Part shown: positions 35,320 through 43,852 of the stretch, piece by piece
Position numbering within the stretch: position 1 is the stretch's first letter
Layout of the letters: every line of letters starts with the position of its first letter
Assembly: GCA_036337295.1 (NCBI GenBank)
Contig: JAYZEN010000001.1
Location: forward strand, 62,001-126,000
Source of the DNA: Ketobacter sp036337295
Lineage (GTDB): Bacteria; Pseudomonadota; Gammaproteobacteria; Pseudomonadales; Ketobacteraceae
Direction of reading: 5' to 3'
Length of the DNA: 64,000 bases
Notes under the pieces: model-generated
What the model saw: the letters and a program-made list of their open reading frames with translations, nothing else
Told to the model about the DNA's origin: nothing
Databases searched by the model: none
Made by a program: the position numbers and the translations under genes

Positions 35320-35888
35320 AGCCACGCACCCAACTGATCCTCACCAGTTTTGGTTTAGCACTGTTTGTGCTGGCGAGCTTCGCCTATACAAAGTGGGATC
35401 AGTGGTTCCAGAAAACCGACAAACTGGCGGAGCAATCCGAACAACCGGACATGGTGGCCATTTCTCTGGAACAGCTGAGCTTTGACGAACAGGGCAACAA
35501 GGAATTTTTACTGAACGCCGAGTCCATGCTGCAGTACCTCGCCAGCAACCGCAACATCATGGTGAAACCCACCATCACCTTCTTCGAGAACCAGAAGGCC
35601 TCGTGGATCACCAGTGCTGCCAGCGCCACGTCGACCACCGACGCCAGCAAGCTGAACCTGTCCGGCCAGGTTGTCATCGTACAGCAAGGCGTGCGGGAAG
35701 CGGCTGTGCTGGAAACCGAGACCCTGGAGCTGCATCCCCGCGAGTCTTACGCCACTACGGATGACAAAGTGGTAATCCGGCAAACCGGCGTTTATATCGA
35801 GGCATTTGGGCTGGATGCCGACCTGAACGAAAACCGAATTCTACTCCGACAAAAAGTTACCAGCATTTATGAACCTGAAGACTCTTAG
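35316..35888 (+). CDS. lptC: LPS export protein LptC
   Basis: LptC is a bitopic inner-membrane protein that passes LPS from LptB2FG to LptA. The 190-aa product has one N-terminal anchor (about 7-25) and a periplasmic beta-jellyroll region with DMVAISLEQLSFDEQGNKEF and the C-terminal YATTDDKVVIRQTG block. The start is ATG at 35316, 13 bp after kdsC; the frame runs on upstream inside kdsC, but that part is not LptC-like. It overlaps lptA by 20 bp. Confidence 0.92.
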   Translation: MKPRTQLILTSFGLALFVLASFAYTKWDQWFQKTDKLAEQSEQPDMVAISLEQLSFDEQGNKEFLLNAESMLQYLASNRNIMVKPTITFFENQKASWITSAASATSTTDASKLNLSGQVVIVQQGVREAAVLETETLELHPRESYATTDDKVVIRQTGVYIEAFGLDADLNENRILLRQKVTSIYEPEDS

Positions 35889-36435
35889 CAAACGGTTGGG
35901 ACTGTGCTGTTTTCTGGCCGTGGCGTCCCACGCATCCGCTCTCGACAGCGATCGGCAACAGCCGCTGAAAATCGTTGCGGACACCGCGTTGATCGATGAG
36001 AAAGATGGCACCGCCACCTATACCGGCAACGTGATCCTGACCCAGGGTACGCTGCGCATCGCCGCCGACTCCTTGAAGATCAAAACCGAGCAGGGCAAAG
36101 TGGACATCGTCATGGCAGAAGGCGAACCCGCCCTGTTTTCCCAGGTGCCCGAACCCGGCCAGGCCGAGGTCATCGCCAAGTCGAAAAACATAGACTACCT
36201 GGTGCGCGACCAAAAATTATTGCTGAAGCGCAAAGCCTCCATCGTCCAGGGCGAGAATATTTTCCGAGGGGAAGAAATCATTTACGAAATTCAAAGCCAG
36301 CGCCTGCAGGCCGTGGGCCAATCCAGCGATCCGCAACAGGGCGACATCAAGGGCCGGGTGGAAATGATCCTGCCCGCAGCAGCAGAACCGGCACCCAATA
36401 CCCCGGCCACCACGGAGGCACCGCCGCAGCCATGA
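35869..36435 (+). CDS. lptA: LPS export periplasmic protein LptA
   Basis: LptA polymerises into the periplasmic bridge carrying LPS to LptD. The 188-aa product has a signal peptide (cleavage near ASA-LD, residue about 25), then the OstA-type jellyroll: LKIVADTALIDEKDGTATYTGNV, GTLRIAADSLKI, and ENIFRGEEIIYE. The tail is proline/alanine-rich. It is translationally coupled to lptC and lptB by overlaps of 20 and 4 bp. Confidence 0.94.
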   Translation: MNLKTLSKRLGLCCFLAVASHASALDSDRQQPLKIVADTALIDEKDGTATYTGNVILTQGTLRIAADSLKIKTEQGKVDIVMAEGEPALFSQVPEPGQAEVIAKSKNIDYLVRDQKLLLKRKASIVQGENIFRGEEIIYEIQSQRLQAVGQSSDPQQGDIKGRVEMILPAAAEPAPNTPATTEAPPQP

Positions 36436-37157
36436 GCCGTCTGACTGCATCCAATCTGGCAAAAAGTTATAAAGGACGAGCAGTGGTGGAAGATGTCTCC
36501 ATCACCATCGAGAGCGGGCAGATCGTGGGACTGCTGGGCCCGAACGGCGCCGGCAAAACCACCTGTTTCTACATGATCATCGGCATTGTGCCCCAGGACA
36601 AAGGGCGCATTCTGGTGGACGATACCGAGATCACCCACCTGCCCATGCACGGACGGGCTGCCAAAGGCATCGGTTACCTGCCCCAGGAGGCCTCCATCTT
36701 TCGCCGTCTGAAAGTGAAAGAGAACATCATGGCAATCCTGCAGACCCGGAAAGACCTGAATAAAAAGCAGCGCCAGCAAAAGCTGGACGAACTGCTGGCA
36801 GAGTTCCATATTGGCCACATTGCAGAGTCCCTTGGCATGGCCCTGTCCGGTGGGGAACGGCGCCGGGTGGAAATTGCCCGGGCACTGGCCACCGACCCGG
36901 CCTTCATCCTGCTGGACGAACCCTTTGCCGGAGTAGACCCGATTTCCGTGGCCGACATCAAGCAGATCATCAGCCATCTGCGGGACCGGGGACTGGGTGT
37001 GCTGATCACGGACCACAACGTTCGCGACACCCTGGATATCTGCGAAAAGGCCTTCATCGTCAGCGAAGGCCACATCATCGCCGAAGGTGAGCCCTCACTT
37101 ATCTTGCAAAACCAGAAAGTCCGGGACGTGTATCTGGGTAACCAGTTCCATATGTAA
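36432..37157 (+). CDS. lptB: LPS export ABC transporter ATP-binding protein LptB
   Basis: LptB powers LPS extraction from the inner membrane with LptF and LptG (not in the window). The 241-aa product has Walker A GPNGAGKTT near residue 37, a Q-loop PQEASIFRRL, the signature LSGGERRRVEIARAL near 138, Walker B FILLDEPFAGVDP near 158 and H-loop TDHNVRDT. It is followed by rpoN, the conserved order. Confidence 0.97.
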   Translation: MSRLTASNLAKSYKGRAVVEDVSITIESGQIVGLLGPNGAGKTTCFYMIIGIVPQDKGRILVDDTEITHLPMHGRAAKGIGYLPQEASIFRRLKVKENIMAILQTRKDLNKKQRQQKLDELLAEFHIGHIAESLGMALSGGERRRVEIARALATDPAFILLDEPFAGVDPISVADIKQIISHLRDRGLGVLITDHNVRDTLDICEKAFIVSEGHIIAEGEPSLILQNQKVRDVYLGNQFHM

Positions 37158-37201
37158 AAGTTCTAAGTAATTTCAGGCATGTAAATTGCTTTGGGCGCGG
37201 T

Positions 37202-37227
37202 CTGCTCTTACAATTAGACGAGAGCAG
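37202..37227. repeat. Inverted repeat in the lptB-rpoN gap
   Basis: CTGCTCT and AGAGCAG are perfect 7-bp arms separated by 12 nt, starting 45 bp past the lptB stop. No T-run follows. The same arms occur in the sspA-sspB hairpin (13712-13738). It could be a weak terminator or leader hairpin for rpoN. Confidence 0.5.
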
Positions 37228-37342
37228 TGATCTTCGTCAGCACTAACCTGTTGAAAACAAGCCATTATTCAACTGCTTGAAGAATTTGCCCGATTGTTGA
37301 AAACGTTGTCTCTGGTCGTTGCAGAAGTTGAATTAGGTATCG

Positions 37343-38962
37343 ATGAAACCAACCTTACAGCTCAAAATTGGTCAACACCTCACCATGACGCCGCAACTGC
37401 AGCAGGCTATCCGTCTGCTGCAGTTGTCCACCCTGGACCTCCAGACCGAGATTCAGGAGGCACTGGAATCCAACCCTCTGCTGGATGTGGATGAATCCTC
37501 CCCCGACAGTGACGGCAACGATGCCAGCGATGACCAGCCCCAGGCAACCAGCTCTAATTCCGAAACCGATCAAACCCTCGACTTTTCCAAGTCCGGCGAC
37601 TCCATGGACAGCAGCTCCAGCGCCGGTGCTGAGGATTCCTCGGTGGACCTGGAAGGCAAGGAAATGCCCAACGAGCTGCCAGTGGATAGCGACTGGGACA
37701 CCATGTTCGACGGCGCCGGTCCCAGCTCATCCGGGGGCAGCTTCGATGACGATGACTTCGATTTTGACAGCCGCAACAGTGCCCCGGAGTCCATCTATGA
37801 CACCCTGATGTGGCAACTGAACCTGACCCCCATGTCAGACATGGATCGCATGATCGCCATGGCCATCATCGAGGGCGTCAATCCCAAGGGCTACCTGACC
37901 CAATCCGTCGAAGAGATTCGCGACGGCGTACTGGCGCAACAGGACGTGGTGGCGGATCTGGTGCGCCTGCAGCAGGAAGAGCTGCAGGCCATGAACATCC
38001 AGCTGGTACCGGATGAAGACGAAGAAGACAGCCCGGTGTCGCTGGAAGAAGTGCTGGCGGTGTTGCACCGGGTGCAGCAGTTTGATCCCCCCGGTGTTGC
38101 CGCCCGCGATCTGCGGGAATGCCTGCTGATCCAGTTGAAACAATTGCCGAAGGACGAACCGGCCCGGGAAGACGCCATAATGGTAGTGGAGGTTTTCCTG
38201 GATGCGCTGGGCTCCCGCGACTTCGCCACGATTATGCGCAAAGGCAAGCTCTCGGAAAGCCGCCTGAAATCCGCCATTGCCCTGGTGCAGACACTGAACC
38301 CCTACCCCGGCAGCAGTGTGGAAGCGGACGATACCCAGTACGTGATCCCGGACGTGATCGTGAGCAAAGACAAAGGCCGCTGGAAAGTCGAACTGAATCC
38401 GGAAGCCACGCCCCGCCTGCGGGTGAACAGCGGTTATGCGTCCATGATCCAGCGGGCGGACAACAGCAGCGACAACACCTTTCTCAAAAACAATCTGCAG
38501 GAAGCCCGCTGGTTCATCAAGAGCCTGCAAAGCCGCAATGAAACCCTGCTCAAAGTGGCCACCAAAATCGTGGAATATCAGATCGGTTTCCTGGAACAGG
38601 GTGAAGAAGCCATGAAACCCCTGGTTCTGCATGACATCGCCGAAGCGGTGGGCATGCATGAATCCACCATTTCCCGGGTGACCACCCAGAAGTTCATGCA
38701 TACACCCCGCGGCATTTTCGAGCTGAAGTACTTCTTCTCCAGCCATGTCAGCACCGGCTCCGGCGGTGAGTGCTCCTCCACGGCGATCCGCGCCATTATC
38801 AAGAAGCTGATTGCCGCAGAAAACCCGAAAAAACCGTTGAGCGACAGTAAAATTGCCAACATACTGGAAGAACAGGATATTAAAGTGGCTCGTCGTACCA
38901 TCGCCAAGTACCGGGAGGCCATGCTGATCCCTCCGTCCAACGAAAGGAAACGATTGGTTTAA
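37343..38962 (+). CDS. rpoN: RNA polymerase sigma-54 factor
   Basis: Sigma54 directs activator-dependent transcription from -24/-12 promoters. The 539-aa product has the glutamine-rich region I (LQLKIGQHLTMTPQLQQAIRLLQLS), a long acidic serine-rich region II (residues about 48-150), the core-binding region III (MWQLNLTPMSD, QFDPPGVAARDLRECLLIQL), the helix-turn-helix, and the RpoN box RRTIAKYREAM near residue 520. It is longer than the E. coli protein mainly in the acidic region II. The hpf-ptsN-rapZ-npr genes follow. Confidence 0.97.
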   Translation: MKPTLQLKIGQHLTMTPQLQQAIRLLQLSTLDLQTEIQEALESNPLLDVDESSPDSDGNDASDDQPQATSSNSETDQTLDFSKSGDSMDSSSSAGAEDSSVDLEGKEMPNELPVDSDWDTMFDGAGPSSSGGSFDDDDFDFDSRNSAPESIYDTLMWQLNLTPMSDMDRMIAMAIIEGVNPKGYLTQSVEEIRDGVLAQQDVVADLVRLQQEELQAMNIQLVPDEDEEDSPVSLEEVLAVLHRVQQFDPPGVAARDLRECLLIQLKQLPKDEPAREDAIMVVEVFLDALGSRDFATIMRKGKLSESRLKSAIALVQTLNPYPGSSVEADDTQYVIPDVIVSKDKGRWKVELNPEATPRLRVNSGYASMIQRADNSSDNTFLKNNLQEARWFIKSLQSRNETLLKVATKIVEYQIGFLEQGEEAMKPLVLHDIAEAVGMHESTISRVTTQKFMHTPRGIFELKYFFSSHVSTGSGGECSSTAIRAIIKKLIAAENPKKPLSDSKIANILEEQDIKVARRTIAKYREAMLIPPSNERKRLV

Positions 38963-39062
38963 CCGCAGGTCAGAGATTAAGAGTTAACACCCAGACCCCT
39001 GGAGCGGACTCGTCGCGCCCCTAAGGTCGCAGTAAAACCAAACCACGATTAAGGAGTGGCCT

Positions 39063-39350
39063 ATGCAAATCAATATCAGCGGACATCACGTAGAAGTTAC
39101 GGACTCCCTCAGAGACTACGTTGCCGATAAAATGCAGAAACTTGAGCGCCATACCGACGACATCACCAGTATCCAAGCCATCCTCAGTGTAGAAAAGAAC
39201 CGCCAGAAGGCCGAAGCCAAAATTCACGTTAAAGGCGCTGATTTGTTTGCCAATGCCGAATCTGAAGACATGTATGCCGCCATCGATATGATGACCGACA
39301 AGCTCGACCGCCAGGTGCTGAAGCACAAGGAAAAAATGAAGAGCTGGTAA
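39063..39350 (+). CDS. hpf: Ribosome hibernation promoting factor (short HPF)
   Basis: Short HPF binds the 30S decoding channel and promotes 100S dimers with RMF in stationary phase. The 95-aa product shows MQINISGHHVEVTDSLRDYV, KMQKLERH and the basic DKLDRQVLKHKEK C-terminus; it lacks the dimerisation domain of long HPF. It is 100 bp behind rpoN. Confidence 0.94.
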   Translation: MQINISGHHVEVTDSLRDYVADKMQKLERHTDDITSIQAILSVEKNRQKAEAKIHVKGADLFANAESEDMYAAIDMMTDKLDRQVLKHKEKMKSW

Positions 39351-39372
39351 CCAAAAGGCTAAGTGAGAACGT

Positions 39373-39825
39373 ATGGAACTTGCTGATATCATCAGTCCGC
39401 AACGGGTCTTCGAAGATGTGCCCGGCGGCAGCAAAAAGAAAGTTCTGGAAACCGCTGCTGGGCTCATCGCCCAGCAGTGCCCGGAGCTGGACCCCAACGA
39501 ACTGTTCGACAACCTGATCTCCCGCGAAAAACTTGGCAGCACCGGACTGGGCAAAGGCATTGCCATTCCCCATTGCCGGGCCAAGCATTGCAACAAAGCC
39601 ATCGGCGCGTTCATCAAGCTGCAAAGTGGTGTGGATTTCGATTCCATCGACCGCGAGCCGGTGGACATGATGTTTGTGCTGCTGGTGCCACAGGATGCTC
39701 ATGAGGAGCATCTGAAAATCCTTTCCCAAATCGCCGCCATGTTCAACGACGAAGGGCGCCGCAACACCCTGCGCAAAGCCCACAGTTGTGACAGCATCTA
39801 CGATGCCCTGGTGACCCCTGTATGA
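39373..39825 (+). CDS. ptsN: Nitrogen-PTS EIIA component PtsN
   Basis: PtsN (EIIA-Ntr) is the last phospho-acceptor of the regulatory nitrogen PTS, which controls potassium transport and stress responses. The 150-aa product has the EIIA phosphorylation site H67 in GIAIPHCR, the preceding SREKLGSTGLGKG loop, and a C-terminal AMFNDEGRRNTLRKA helix. It overlaps rapZ by 4 bp. Confidence 0.96.
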   Translation: MELADIISPQRVFEDVPGGSKKKVLETAAGLIAQQCPELDPNELFDNLISREKLGSTGLGKGIAIPHCRAKHCNKAIGAFIKLQSGVDFDSIDREPVDMMFVLLVPQDAHEEHLKILSQIAAMFNDEGRRNTLRKAHSCDSIYDALVTPV

Positions 39826-40673
39826 AACTGGTGGTAATCAGTGGTCGCTCCGGTTCCGGTAAAACCACTGCATTACACGTTCTTGAAGACATCGGTTACT
39901 ACTGTGTAGACAACCTACCGGTGACGTTGCTGCGTCAGCTGATGAGTGAACTGGCGACACGCACCGCTCCCAAAATCGACACCGTCGCCATCGGCATCGA
40001 CGCCCGCAACAGCGTCACCCAACTTGAGATGCTGCCGAATGTGTTGCGGGAACTGAGTGCCGATGGCGTTGAAAGCCAGGTGATCTACCTGGATGCCGGC
40101 GATGATACCCTGATGAAGCGTTTCAGCGAGACCCGCCGTCGTCATCCCGTCAGCAATGACACCAACACGCTGATGGAGGCCATTGAGCGGGAACGGGAGA
40201 TGCTGAACCCGGTGGCAGGCAGTGCCAGCCTGATCATTGACACCAGCAACCTGACCCTGCATGAACTGCGAGACCAGATCAAAATCCGGGTGGCCAACGC
40301 CCAGGAGGGCATGGCCATACTGTTCCAGTCCTTCGGTTTTAAAAACGGAGTACCCAGTGATGCCGATCTGGTATTCGATGTGCGCTGCCTGCCCAACCCG
40401 CATTGGGTTACCCAGTTGCGCAACCAAACCGGCCTGGATGAAGGCGTGCAGACCTTCCTGCAGGGCCACCCCCCGGTCCAGGAAATGGTGGACGACCTGA
40501 TCGGCTTTCTGGAAAAATGGCTGCCCCGCTTTGCCGCCAACAACCGCAGTTACATGACGGTTTCTGTGGGATGTACCGGTGGCCAACACCGCTCGGTTTA
40601 CATCACTGAACAACTCTGCCGACACTTCTCGTCACGGATCAGCAATGTGCAAGCTAGACATCGTGACTTATAA
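39822..40673 (+). CDS. rapZ: RNase adaptor protein RapZ
   Basis: RapZ binds GlmZ-type small RNAs and presents them to RNase E, so controlling glucosamine-6-phosphate synthase. The 283-aa product has Walker A GRSGSGKT (residues 8-15), VDNLPV, DAGDDTLMKRFSETRRRHP, the conserved FDVRCLPNPHW block near residue 185, and a C-terminal VGCTGGQHRSVY motif followed by basic residues. It lies in the rpoN-ptsN cluster, as in many gammaproteobacteria. Confidence 0.96.
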   Translation: MKLVVISGRSGSGKTTALHVLEDIGYYCVDNLPVTLLRQLMSELATRTAPKIDTVAIGIDARNSVTQLEMLPNVLRELSADGVESQVIYLDAGDDTLMKRFSETRRRHPVSNDTNTLMEAIEREREMLNPVAGSASLIIDTSNLTLHELRDQIKIRVANAQEGMAILFQSFGFKNGVPSDADLVFDVRCLPNPHWVTQLRNQTGLDEGVQTFLQGHPPVQEMVDDLIGFLEKWLPRFAANNRSYMTVSVGCTGGQHRSVYITEQLCRHFSSRISNVQARHRDL

Positions 40674-40713
40674 ACTGGTTTAATCAGTGCTGCAGTAGAC
40701 TTGTGAGCCACTC

Positions 40714-40986
40714 ATGAAACTGGAAAAATCCATCACCATAATCAACAAGCTGGGATTGCATGCCCGCGCCGCATCCAAGCTGGTGGGCACTGCCTCCCGT
40801 TTTGAAAGCCGCATCATCATCAATCGTAACGGCCAGGAAGCGGATGCAAAAAGCATTATGTCGATTCTGATGCTGGCGGCGAGCCAGGGGACCGAGCTGC
40901 AGGTCACGGTGGACGGCGCCGATGCGGACGACGCCTGGCACCACATTGAAACCCTCATCAACAACCGCTTTGATGAAGCGGAATAA
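40714..40986 (+). CDS. npr: Nitrogen-PTS phosphocarrier NPr
   Basis: NPr (PtsO) passes phosphate from EI-Ntr to PtsN. The 90-aa HPr-like product has the phospho-histidine H16 in KLGLHARAAS and the DAKSIMSILMLAASQGTEL block; position and sequence favour the Ntr form over sugar HPr. It closes the rpoN-hpf-ptsN-rapZ-npr cluster. Confidence 0.95.
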   Translation: MKLEKSITIINKLGLHARAASKLVGTASRFESRIIINRNGQEADAKSIMSILMLAASQGTELQVTVDGADADDAWHHIETLINNRFDEAE

Positions 40987-41093
40987 ACCCCATCCAAGCC
41001 ATTCTCTGGCCAACCTGTTCACAACTCGTTAGAATCCCGCTCCACTGCACCACACCCAACTGTGTTTTCCCGTTCCCTGTCTGGAGGTGATCA

Positions 41094-42452
41094 ATGGCCA
41101 AAGCCCAAAACAGCCATGAAACCCAGGATCAACTCCACGCCTTCCTTGAGGCCCTGGACAGCGGCGGCTTCGACGAAATCCGGCGCATGCTGCGGGGCAT
41201 GTCCCCGGCTGAAACCGCCAAACTGATCGAGTCCTCCCCCTCGCGGGCCCGTAACCTGCTGTGGCAGCTCATCGATAAAGAGGAGGAAGGGGAAGTCCTG
41301 CAGTATCTGAACGAAGAGCTGGCCGCACACTTCCTCCGCAACCGCAATACCGAAGACATCCTCAGCCTGGTGGAAGGCTTCGACGCCGACGACTTTGCCG
41401 ACCTGCTGCAGGAACTGCCAACAACCGTAATGCAGCGGGTGCTGGATGCCCTGGACGACCAGAACCGCTACCGCATCGAAACCATCCTTTCCTACCCGGA
41501 GGACACCGCCGGCGGCCTGATGGACACCGACATCATCTCCATCCGGCCGGATATTTCCCTGGATGTGGTACTCCGTTACCTGCGCCGCCACGACTCCCTG
41601 CCAGACACCACGGACAATCTGCATGTGGTGAACCGCACCGGACAGTTCGTGGGCATCCTGCCCCTCACCAAATTGCTGATCAAAGATCCGGGGATGAGCG
41701 TACGCGAAGCCATGAACACTGACGCCAAAGCCATCCCCGCCTCCACCTCGGCCCGGGACGTGGCCCAGATGTTTGAACGGGAGGACCTGGTGACGGCGCC
41801 GGTGGTGGACGACAACGGGGTCCTGTTGGGTCGCATCACCATTGACGATGTGGTGGACGTGATCCTGGAGGGTGCGGACCACTCCCTCATGAGCATGGCG
41901 GGGATGGATGAGGACGAAGACACCTTCGCCCCGGTCTGGAAAACCGCGCGACGGCGAGCGGTTTGGTTGGGGATTAACCTGCTTACGGCGTTTCTGGCCT
42001 CTTATGTAATTGGCCTGTTCGAGGGGACCCTGGAAAAAGTGGTGGCCCTGGCGGTACTGATGCCGATCGTCGCCAGTATGGGGGGCATTGCCGGCAACCA
42101 GACCCTGACCCTGGTGATCCGGGGCATGGCGTTGGGCCACGTGGGGTCCGCCAACGCCCGCTGGCTGCTGACCAAGGAGCTGGCGGTCGGCTTCCTCAAC
42201 GGCATTCTGTGGTCAGCCGTGGTGGGCGCGATCGCGGCGGCCTGGTTTGGTGACCCGTTGCTGGGTACCGTGCTGGCCGCAGCCATGATCATCAACCTGC
42301 TGATCGCGGCCCTGGCGGGGGCCTCTCTCCCTATGCTGCTGGACAAACTGGGCATCGACCCGGCGCTCTCCGGCGGCGTGATTCTCACCACCATTACCGA
42401 TGTGGTTGGTTTTTGTTCATTTCTTGGCCTGGCCACGCTGTATTACGCCTGA
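41094..42452 (+). CDS. mgtE: Magnesium transporter MgtE
   Basis: MgtE is a homodimeric Mg2+ channel gated by cytoplasmic Mg2+. The 452-aa product has the N-terminal superhelical domain (to about residue 130, ending ILSYPEDTAGGLMDTD), two CBS domains (about 140-265), a plug helix and five membrane helices. The pore motifs PIVASMGGIAGNQTLT near residue 322 and DPALSGGVILTTITDVVGF near 425 are intact. Confidence 0.96.
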   Translation: MAKAQNSHETQDQLHAFLEALDSGGFDEIRRMLRGMSPAETAKLIESSPSRARNLLWQLIDKEEEGEVLQYLNEELAAHFLRNRNTEDILSLVEGFDADDFADLLQELPTTVMQRVLDALDDQNRYRIETILSYPEDTAGGLMDTDIISIRPDISLDVVLRYLRRHDSLPDTTDNLHVVNRTGQFVGILPLTKLLIKDPGMSVREAMNTDAKAIPASTSARDVAQMFEREDLVTAPVVDDNGVLLGRITIDDVVDVILEGADHSLMSMAGMDEDEDTFAPVWKTARRRAVWLGINLLTAFLASYVIGLFEGTLEKVVALAVLMPIVASMGGIAGNQTLTLVIRGMALGHVGSANARWLLTKELAVGFLNGILWSAVVGAIAAAWFGDPLLGTVLAAAMIINLLIAALAGASLPMLLDKLGIDPALSGGVILTTITDVVGFCSFLGLATLYYA

Positions 42453-42532
42453 GCTTCGGCTCTCGCCACCGCAACAATAGCAAGAACCTATTGATTCGAT
42501 AGAAAAAACATCTTGTGCGCCGCGGTGCAGAT

Positions 42533-42562
42533 CTGACAAATCCCGAATAATTCTGCTAAAGT
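42533..42562 (+). promoter_or_regulatory. Putative sodB promoter
   Basis: CTGACA (42533-42538) and TAAAGT (42557-42562) are separated by 18 bp, about 55 bp before the sodB start. It is a fair sigma70 match. No convincing Fur box was seen. Confidence 0.45.
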
Positions 42563-42616
42563 GTGGCCTCTTAACCTAGAGATGAGACCATCCTTAACCA
42601 ACGAGGGGACATAAAC

Positions 42617-43201
42617 ATGGCCTTCACTTTGCCTGAATTGCCTTACGCCAAAACTGCGTTGGCACCACATATTTCTGAAGAAACTCTGGAATTCCACTAC
42701 GGCAAGCATCATCAGACCTACGTTGACAAGCTCAACGGTCTGGTTCCCGGCACCGAGTACGAAGGCAAGAGCCTGGAAGACATCATCAAAACCTCCTCCG
42801 GTGGCGTGTTCAACAACGCAGCTCAAATCTGGAATCACACTTTTTACTGGCACAGCCTGAGCCCCAACGGCGGTGGCGAGCCCACTGGTGCAGTTGCCGA
42901 TGCAATCAACGCGGCGTTCGGTTCTTTTGCGGATTTCAAAGCCAAGTTCAACGATTCCGCTGTGAACAACTTCGGTTCCAGCTGGACCTGGTTGGTGAAA
43001 AAAGCCGACGGCTCACTGGCCATCGTCAACACCAGCAACGCGGGTACGCCCATCACTGAAGACGGTGTTACTCCATTGATCACCGTCGACCTGTGGGAGC
43101 ACGCGTACTACATCGACTATCGTAACGCGCGCCCCAAATATCTCGAAGGTTTCTGGAGTCTGGTGAACTGGGATTTCGCAAACGAGAATTTTGCGAAGTA
43201 A
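42617..43201 (+). CDS. sodB: Superoxide dismutase [Fe]
   Basis: This enzyme dismutates superoxide in the cytoplasm. The 194-aa product has the metal ligands in FHYGKHHQTY (H27), NHTFYWHSL, and DLWEHAYYIDYRNARPKYLE. The AAQIWNHTFYW block and the length are typical of the iron rather than manganese enzyme. It is a single-gene unit with its own promoter and a strong terminator. Confidence 0.96.
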   Translation: MAFTLPELPYAKTALAPHISEETLEFHYGKHHQTYVDKLNGLVPGTEYEGKSLEDIIKTSSGGVFNNAAQIWNHTFYWHSLSPNGGGEPTGAVADAINAAFGSFADFKAKFNDSAVNNFGSSWTWLVKKADGSLAIVNTSNAGTPITEDGVTPLITVDLWEHAYYIDYRNARPKYLEGFWSLVNWDFANENFAK

Positions 43202-43226
43202 TTCACGCTCGTCATTCAATATATAG

Positions 43227-43263
43227 AAAAGGCCTGGATTCATGATTGATCCGGGCCTTTTTT
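43227..43263 (+). terminator. Rho-independent terminator of sodB
   Basis: AAAAGGCCTGGAT pairs with ATCCGGGCCTTTT (13 pairs, one G-U) across a 9-nt loop and is followed by a run of six T's. It lies 25 bp past the stop. Confidence 0.9.
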
Positions 43264-43852
43264 ATAATCACAACTTCTACGCTGATCGCTTTTCATAGCT
43301 GTAATGCATCAAGCTACCCTTTGCACACGCCCCCCAATCTGCCCCCAAATTCCTGTAATTTGTAGCCGTTCTGCGTTCAATATATTGATTCATAAGTAAA
43401 CTGTTTCAATTCATGACTGAACAGAATAATTCATTCACAGTCTGGACAATTTTTTGTACATTTTTGGCCCTGTCAGCTATTACTTAACTAACACGGATTA
43501 TGGAAGCGGGTTTAAGCACTGATGCGCATTGGAACGTCAGCGTGGACCCGTCGTTAGAAAACAACAAAGTGTTCTCTGCATGGTCAACACCGGCTATATG
43601 AACAAAAAAACGGAGCCAGAGGGATGAGTAATACCCAATATAACCACATCACATTCCACCCGTCGGTTTTCCAAATCATTATTCTTTCCGCAGCCTCCGT
43701 AATCTAGCTTCAACGGCGGTCGGGGTTTTTCATGAACACAGCGTTTTTGCTGCAAGCTTCACCGTTTTGTCCGTCGCCACTTTGGCACGACAACATCCTA
43801 ACTTCATCACGAAAACTTACGCTACTGATTGTTCATAACAAGGAGCATCACA
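43264..43852. other. 589-bp intergenic region before the porin gene
   Basis: This is the longest gap in the window. It is more A/T-rich than the flanking genes. A possible promoter is TTGTAC (43455-43460) with TATTAC 18 bp on (43479-43484). A 27-codon frame at 43624-43707 follows a GGAG/GAGGG-like tract but resembles nothing I know. Nothing else is clear; the porin Shine-Dalgarno AAGGAG lies at its very end. Confidence 0.4.

Noticed and set aside
43783..43798. TGGCACGACAACATCC as a sigma54 promoter for the porin
   Set aside because: The -24 half fits, but the required GC at -12 is missing (TC instead).
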